A DNA stretch of 64,000 nucleotides from Argopecten irradians (lineage: Eukaryota; Mollusca; Bivalvia; Pectinida; Pectinidae): positions 28,667,983 through 28,731,982 of the forward strand of contig NC_091141.1 of the NCBI RefSeq assembly GCF_041381155.1, read 5' to 3'. Positions 58,601 through 64,000 of the stretch are shown here, piece by piece (the first letter of the stretch is position 1; every line of letters begins with the position of its first letter). Made by a program: the position numbers and the translations under genes. The notes below the pieces were generated by a model. The model ran no database searches and had not been told where the DNA came from. It was given only the letters and a program-made list of their open reading frames with translations.

Positions 58601-59539
58601 AGTCAGGAATTAGTCCAACACTCCGTTGTATTCCCCCTTTTGTGATTTGTGGTGACTTTTCCTTTCCTTAAAAAACCGGCCAGAGTTTTTTTTCTTCAAA
58701 TTTACCATATTCTTTTTGTTTCTAAAATAATCTTTTCCTATGAGTGAATTGGTCTGTTGAATGTTTTCAGTGGGTGAATCATTACTCTTTTTAGTACACT
58801 AGCAATATCAAAGTCAGGAGATTGTATCATTAATCCTATCCATTAGAGTCGTAGCCGGGACACTTGACAGGCATACAACCTACCCCCGATATTGTTAAAG
58901 CATTCTCAAAATAAGCTACAATCTCTACTATCTGTCTTTTCATCTCTGCAGCTCTAATGTAAACATTCAGTAATCCTTTCATTGGGTGTTTTACAACTTG
59001 TTTTGGAAAGATGATGAATATCTTATTGTACGTGTCTGTTTCTTGACTTTTCCCTGTTTTTTTCCCCCTTTTTCTTTTATCTTCCCTCTCAATTTTTTAA
59101 ACACTTTATTTCGATTTTTTTTTTATCACAAAATCCAAAAATTAGGTTGACAAGGATAAAAACATTGAGAGAACTCACCCTACAGAAATTCCTCAACCAT
59201 AAATTACAGAAGTTCAATCTAATTATGATTACTGTAAGAACAACACACCCACCTATAGTTACACCACCGACCCCCTAACAAGATCTTACGTAAAAAAGCA
59301 TAAAAATATATATGTCACAAATAGCATTAACCAATAACCACCCGTCACACCAACCACCCCGAACATAAAACAATCATTCCAGGCAATCCTCCATCACCGC
59401 CAACGGTTAAATAACTTGCATTAGCAGACCAACACATGGCAGCTGAGCCAACTTCTCCAACTTTGGAGATCAGACCTTATGGTGGCATGTAGGCTTTCCA
59501 AAAATGGTAAATTTGACAATTATTGTAAAATGCTATACG
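55700..59539. other. GC-richer stretch without a recognised gene
   Basis: Base composition is more balanced than the rest of the window from about 55.5 to 58.1 kb, as in the DIRS remnant beside it. Frames such as 56632-56886, 56747-57016 and 57637-57891 overlap in different frames and have no domain I can name. This may be eroded retrotransposon DNA (gag or terminal repeats of the DIRS-like element), but I cannot show it. Confidence 0.4.
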
Positions 59540-60040
59540 GGACCGTCAGAATCAAACCACAAATAGAATCCTGGAAAATCCCCTTTTGGGCACACGATTT
59601 CATAGAGGGGAGAATGTATCGGATGGGCTGCTGATTGGGTATTATCCATGATGTGATTTAGTTTCAAAAGTTTAATTGTGTTGTGTTGGGCAATACAAAA
59701 AAAAAATGTAGGATGTAAAATAAGTAAAGTAAATTTTTAAAATTCTGTCAAGTCTGTTTCTGACTGGGGGAGTTAATAAGAGAATGCGGAAATTTATGAA
59801 CCTTTTGGTCATTTTTTATGGTGGGCCGGAATATGAACGATAGAGATCGGCACCCCCCACCCATAAAATTTAGGAAAAAGGTAGATTTTAAAAAAAAAAT
59901 ATACACAGGTAATGATGTTTATCTTCTTCTTCAAAATTATTGATGGGTGACTCTGTCTGGCAAAAACTTCTTTTTAGCCTGGACCTTGGCAAAAACGTTA
60001 ACCATTATCGTCTATGGAAAATCATTTGGTTCTGCGGTCT
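59540..60040 (+). mobile_element. MITE family B, copy 3 (about 500 bp)
   Basis: The left end is GGGACCGTCAGAATCAAACC, then 'AAAATCCCCTTTTGGGCACA' and 'CTGATTGGGTATTATCCATG'. The right end is 'AAAACGTTAACCATTATCG' and 'TTTGGTTCTGCGGTCT'. The order is the same as in 27587-29260 and, reversed, 1797-2245. TATA-containing flanks resemble those of copy 1. Confidence 0.75.
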
Positions 60041-60262
60041 ATAGGGTGTATATAGGCTTTGTCTGCTGTCCGATCCATATTAAATCTATTGGATGTAATA
60101 AAACATTTTGAAATGAAATATCTAAGTATATATAAGTTAAACGTAAGAATCAAAAATTATTATGATGATGAGTACTAAAAAGTTTGTGTAACAAACTGAT
60201 GTTGAAACATTATAGTATCTGATTGGCATATATAATTAATTGAAGATGTACCACTTAAACGT

Positions 60263-60687
60263 TTATGTAAAAATCCTTTCTGGATAGAAGCCATTGTACA
60301 TGACAAAATTCGTAATTACTGTTATAATTGCGTATTCGTTTGTAGATGTTGAAATGTCCTTTTCATTCGCAATACGTATGTTTACGAAACACACAGCCAT
60401 GAGCCAAAGAAGACGAGCAACAGCTTTACAGATACTTAAGTACCATGTAGTACAATGTGTTCCACATACGTCCATGGGGAAATACCCATGATTAGATACA
60501 AATATGAAAACTGCTGTTTGCATAAATGGTAACCATTCATGGTTTTGAATATGTTGTATCATGATTACAATTCCGAAAAATCCGAGTAGGAAAACTAGGA
60601 TAAGACGATAAATCCATACAACTAACCAGCGTACCCACGACATCAACAGCCAAACAGTCCCTTCGTCAGTTTCCACTTTTTCCACAT
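60263..60687 (-). CDS. Last exon of a multi-pass membrane protein, unknown family
   Basis: On the minus strand a good acceptor, TTTGCTTTGAATATTACAG, ends at 60688. The open frame then runs ~141 codons to a stop at 60263 (…YPERIFT). Entered in phase 1 it starts x-VEKVETDEGTVW. Three or four hydrophobic segments are visible: 'WLVVWIYRLILVFLLGFFG' extending to IVIMI, 'FMQTAVFIFVS', 'LLWLMAVCFVNIRI' and 'YAIITVITNFVMY'. Cys residues at VCGTHCTTW and SICKA are notable. Upstream exons would lie to the right, beyond the satellite array in what would be its intron. I do not recognise the family; a short Ser/Thr-rich loop (KDISTSTNEY) is the only other feature. Confidence 0.5.
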
Positions 60688-60734
60688 CTGTAATATTCAA
60701 AGCAAACAAAACGCCTTATCAGTACAGAAAAATA

Positions 60735-61760
60735 CTAATGATGCTATACCAGTACATTATAAGTAAAGAGTAATACTAGTGATGTTATACAATTACCTTC
60801 TACGTAAAGAGTAATACTAGTGATGTTATACCAGTAACTTATAAGTAAAGAGTAATACTAGTGATGTTATACCAGTACCTTATAAGTAAAGAGTAATTCT
60901 AGTGATGTTATACCAGTACCTTATAAGTAAAGAGTAATACTAGTGATGTTATACAGTACCTTATAAGTAAAGAGTAATACTAGTGATGTTATACCAGTAC
61001 CTTATAAGTAAAGAGTAATACTAGTGATGTTATACCAGTACCTTATAAGTAAAGAGTAATACTAGTGATGTTATACAGTACCTTATAAGTAAAGAGTAAT
61101 ACTAGTGATGTTAATAGTGATGTTTATACCAGTACCTTATAAGTAAAGAGTAATACTAGTGATGTTATACCAGTACCTTATAAGTAAAGAGTAATACTAG
61201 TGATGTTATACAGTACCTTATAAGTAAAGAGTAATACTAGTGATGTTATACAGTACCTTATAAGTAAAGAGTAATACTAGTGATGTTATACCAGTACCTT
61301 ATAAGTAAAGAGTAATACTAGTGATGTTATACCAGTACCTTATAAGTAAAGAGTAATTCTAGTGATGTTATACAAGTACCTTATAAGTAAAGAGTAATTC
61401 TAGTGATGTTATACCAGTACCTTATAAGTAAAGAGTAATACTAGTGATGTTATACCAGTACCTTATAAGTAAAGAGTAATACTAGTGATGTTATACCAGT
61501 ACCTTATAAGTAAAGAGTAATTCTAGTGATGTTATACAAGTACCTTATAAGTAAAGAGTAATTCTAGTGATGTTATACGTGTACCTTATAAGTAAAAGAG
61601 TAATTCTAGTGATACCAAAGTACCTTATAAGTAAAGAGTAATACTAGTGATGTTATACCCTTACCTTATAAGTAAAGTTGTAATACTCGATGTTAGTTAC
61701 CAGTACCTTATAAGTAAAGAGTAATACTAGTGATGTTATACAGTTCATAAGTAAAGAGTA
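60735..61760 (+). repeat. Satellite array, 40/41-bp unit, about 25 copies
   Basis: The unit contains GTACCTTATAAGTAAAGAG followed by TAATACTAGTGATGTTATAC and then CA or A, giving 41- and 40-bp variants. Units are nearly identical from about 60770 to 61600, with variants such as TAATTCTAGTG shared by neighbouring units. This indicates recent local amplification. The palindrome ACTAGT is in every main-type unit. A short duplicated GTGATGTT occurs at about 61105-61125. It begins about 50 bp from the splice acceptor of the minus-strand exon at 60263-60687. Confidence 0.95.
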
Positions 61761-62480
61761 ATACAGTATGTTAAAGTACTGTTATAAGTAGGTATAAGCT
61801 GAAAGTGAAAGTTAGCCGTAAGCTCTATGTAGTATAATACAGTAGATGTTATACCAGTACCAAGTAAAGAGTAATACTTGATGTTATACCAGTACCTTAT
61901 ATTAAAGAGTCGGAGTGATGTTTTACCAGCTTATAAGTAAAGAGTAATACAAGTTGTTATACTATACCTCACAGCTACAAAGAGTAATACCACCCGATGT
62001 GTTATACAGTACCTTGTAGTAAAGAGTAATACTAGTGATGTTATACCAGTACACTTATAAGTAAAGAGATGTACTCAGTAGAATGTTAGCGTAAACAGTA
62101 CCTTAAAGTACTGGGACAGATATTTAAATACTAGCTGATTTTATACAGTACCTTACAAGTAAAGAGTTAGGATTTTATACCATTTACTTCTTATGGAAAG
62201 TAAAAGAGTAAGTGATGTTATACCAGTACCCATGAGAGTCATTGGTACAGTACAAGAAAGCAAAAGAACGGAAAAAGTAGCCTGGAGAGAAAGTTCTCAT
62301 TCTATTGCCAAACGGAACCTTATAAGTCAAGTAATACTGTGATGTTATAGCCCATATGAGTATCATTGAGTTATAAGGTACCCATGGACTACAGAGTACT
62401 GTATTGATGGGGAATTGAATTCTTCAGTACTTCATCATCTGAGTAAAGAGTAATACTAGTGATTTTACAGTGCGATAGCA
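61761..62480 (+). repeat. Disordered satellite mixed with unrelated sequence
   Basis: Pieces of the satellite unit (TAAGTAAAGAGTAATAC, GATGTTATACCAGTACC) continue, but with truncated units and interposed foreign bases. No unit is complete for long. The disorder grows to the right and merges into the gypsy pol region. The sequence should be treated as unreliable. Confidence 0.7.
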
Positions 62481-62489
62481 TGTGCTGGT

Positions 62490-64000
62490 ATCGTTGATAC
62501 GATCTTGTAAAGAGGCTAACGATGAAACTACAGTACAAGATCTATCCAAGTACTGCCAAACCCTAAGTCAAACCGAAGCTGGTGAGGATGTTATACAGTA
62601 CCTTATAAGTTAAAGAGTCGGATGATCTTACATCAGATCAACGGGATGAGGTGAAATGCTATAAGTAAAGAGTAATATATGATGTTAATGTGTACTGTCA
62701 GATGTTCCAGGTACAACTCATCTTGTTCAACATGAAATCAGAAAACAGTAATACTGAACCAGTCAAAGCGAAGAGTAATCATCCTTTGCCCTATCACATG
62801 ATGTTTTACAGTACCTTATAAATCCAAAAAGAAGTTGAGAATAATGTTACAGATGGGGGTCATAGAACCATCTGATTCGCCATAATTCTGCTCCCGTGTT
62901 ATAGTTAGGAAATTATAAGATGGCACAAACCGCTTTTGTATCGATTACCGTCAGCTAATAATCGAGTAATACGATATTTATACGCGGTACCTATGCCAAA
63001 GTAAAGAGTAGATATTTGCTAGGCTAGCTGGAAATCATTACTTTTCAATATTTGATTTAAGCCAGGGATACTAGCAAGTTAAGAGTCATCTAAACAGAAA
63101 CTGCATTCACAACCCCAGTGGGGCTTTTCCAATTCGTCGCAATGCCCTTCGGTCTCGTGAACGCGCGCCGAGTACCTTTTGTCGACTCATGAGTTATTAC
63201 ACTACGCAAGGGGATGCGCAATATCGAGAGTTTCATCGACGACATACTGATTTACACAATATAAAAACCTGGGAACACTTGAGGTTATAAAGTACCTTAA
63301 AAGTAACTGTTCGGTTATAAAACTATAGGGAAAGAGAATCACCGCTAGACCAACAAAATGTGCCATAGGATATCGTAGTTTGGAATGTTTGGGCCACATG
63401 GTTGGTGAACAGCGTTTGCAGCCACATCCTGCCAAAGTCAAGGTATATACATTGGAATCGACTGTACCCCGAAACAAGTAATACAAGTCCGATCATTCAT
63501 TGGATTAGCGGGATACTACAGGAAATTTGTCCCTGATTTTGCAACTATTGCGGCACCTCTGACTGATCTGACACCCAAAGTACTTATAAGCCGAACAGAG
63601 TAATCTGGAAAGATGCACAGGACATAGCCTTCAATACGCTAAAGAAACTACTGTCTTCAGATCCGATTCTGAAACTTCCTGATTTTATACGCTCCCTTCA
63701 TACTGCGAACAGATGCGTCCGTTTAGGGATCGGAGCGTTCCTTCTTCAAGATGAGGATGGCATTCCACACCAAGTAGCTTATGCGAGCCGGAAGCTTAAA
63801 GGAGGAGGAAACGTCTTACTCTGTCATAGTGACAAGAGTGTCTAGCAGTCGTGTGAGGAATTGCCAAGTCTTGTGGAGATACCTTTATGATGTCATTTCG
63901 TATTGGAGACAGATGCCAATCCCTTACTCTACTTGTATTAAGTCGAAGGAAACCAATGCTCGACTTATGCGATGGGCCCTACAACTGCAAACCTCCACAG
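62490..64000 (+). pseudogene. Ty3/gypsy pol (RT to RNase H), broken by satellite-like insertions
   Basis: Plus-strand pieces in several frames follow the normal gypsy order: 'LTSDQRDEVK' (about 62627), 'DVPGTTHLVQHEI' (about 62700), 'PVKAK' and 'PLPYHM', 'GVIEPSDSP' and 'NRFCIDYRQL' parts (62850-62960), 'FQFVAMPFGLVNAR' (about 63127), 'IESFIDDILIYT' with the RT Asp pair (63222-63260), 'FIGLAGYYRKFVPDFATIAA' (about 63495), and RNase H 'GIGAFLLQDEDG', 'VAYASRKLKGG' and 'NARLMRWALQLQ' at the window edge. Between and inside these motifs are strings such as GTACCTTATAA and AAGTAAAGAGTA from the neighbouring satellite. They break the frame repeatedly. It continues beyond 64000. Confidence 0.85.

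Noticed and set aside
60735..61760. CRISPR-like repeat array
   Set aside because: There are no unique spacers. It is a head-to-tail satellite in a eukaryotic genome.
63202..63486. 94-codon minus-strand frame
   Set aside because: It is antisense to the gypsy reverse transcriptase, which explains the sequence on the plus strand.

Overview
The window looks like AT-rich, intron-rich and repeat-rich metazoan DNA, most probably from a mollusc and likely a bivalve. This is an inference from three things: tRNA-derived SINEs with a conserved 'TCTCCGGG' central block, many small TIR elements carrying tandem repeats full of AGGTCA-type half-sites, and a B-box/coiled-coil (TRIM-like) gene, a family greatly expanded in bivalves. 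There is no bacterial-style gene density, operon, CRISPR array or true tRNA/rRNA gene. Most of the sequence is intron, intergenic DNA and mobile-element debris.

Layout. 1-8.3 kb holds no convincing host gene but several MITE copies. 8.9-14.7 kb is a decayed PIF/Harbinger-group (ISL2EU-like) DNA transposon. Its plus-strand DDE transposase has four phase-compatible exons but is broken by stops and a frameshift and has lost a catalytic Asp. Convergent to it, a minus-strand SWIM-finger/YqaJ-nuclease gene looks far better preserved. 15.2-20.3 kb is a stack of nested TIR elements, a textbook SINE with perfect 13-bp target-site duplications, and a hAT-like MITE. 21.4-21.9 kb may be a bidirectional promoter with two small first exons. 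22-35 kb is again MITEs, a 278-bp ATCT microsatellite, a 48-nt poly-T and a tandem-repeat element inserted inside a MITE.

The best host gene is on the plus strand: an exon at 36941-37624 encoding a B-box zinc finger and coiled coil. It is followed by a chain of very small exons (63, 31, 21 and 21 nt at 39291, 43529, 46239 and 46571) whose phases match with no stop codon. Even smaller 12- and 3-nt candidates lie at 48749 and 50236. A non-coding first exon may end at 30023. No C-terminal domain (for example NHL) was found in the window. One of its introns holds a 2.9-kb inverted-repeat structure (39813-42715) with a similar 81-codon frame and a tripled 15-mer in each arm.

52.4-53.4 kb is a ~360-bp tandem repeat. 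53.5-55.3 kb is a minus-strand DIRS-like retrotransposon remnant (RNase H, then tyrosine recombinase). 60263-60687 is probably the last exon of a minus-strand multi-pass membrane protein of unknown type. 60.7-61.8 kb is a 40/41-bp satellite array. It does not end cleanly: from about 61.7 kb its pieces are interleaved with a plus-strand Ty3/gypsy pol, which fills 62.5-64 kb. That mixture looks more like an assembly or consensus artefact than biology.

No complete, intact host gene is contained in the window. The most interesting items are the microexon chain of the B-box gene, the uneven decay of the transposase/YqaJ pair, the twin-arm inverted repeat, and the satellite/gypsy hybrid.
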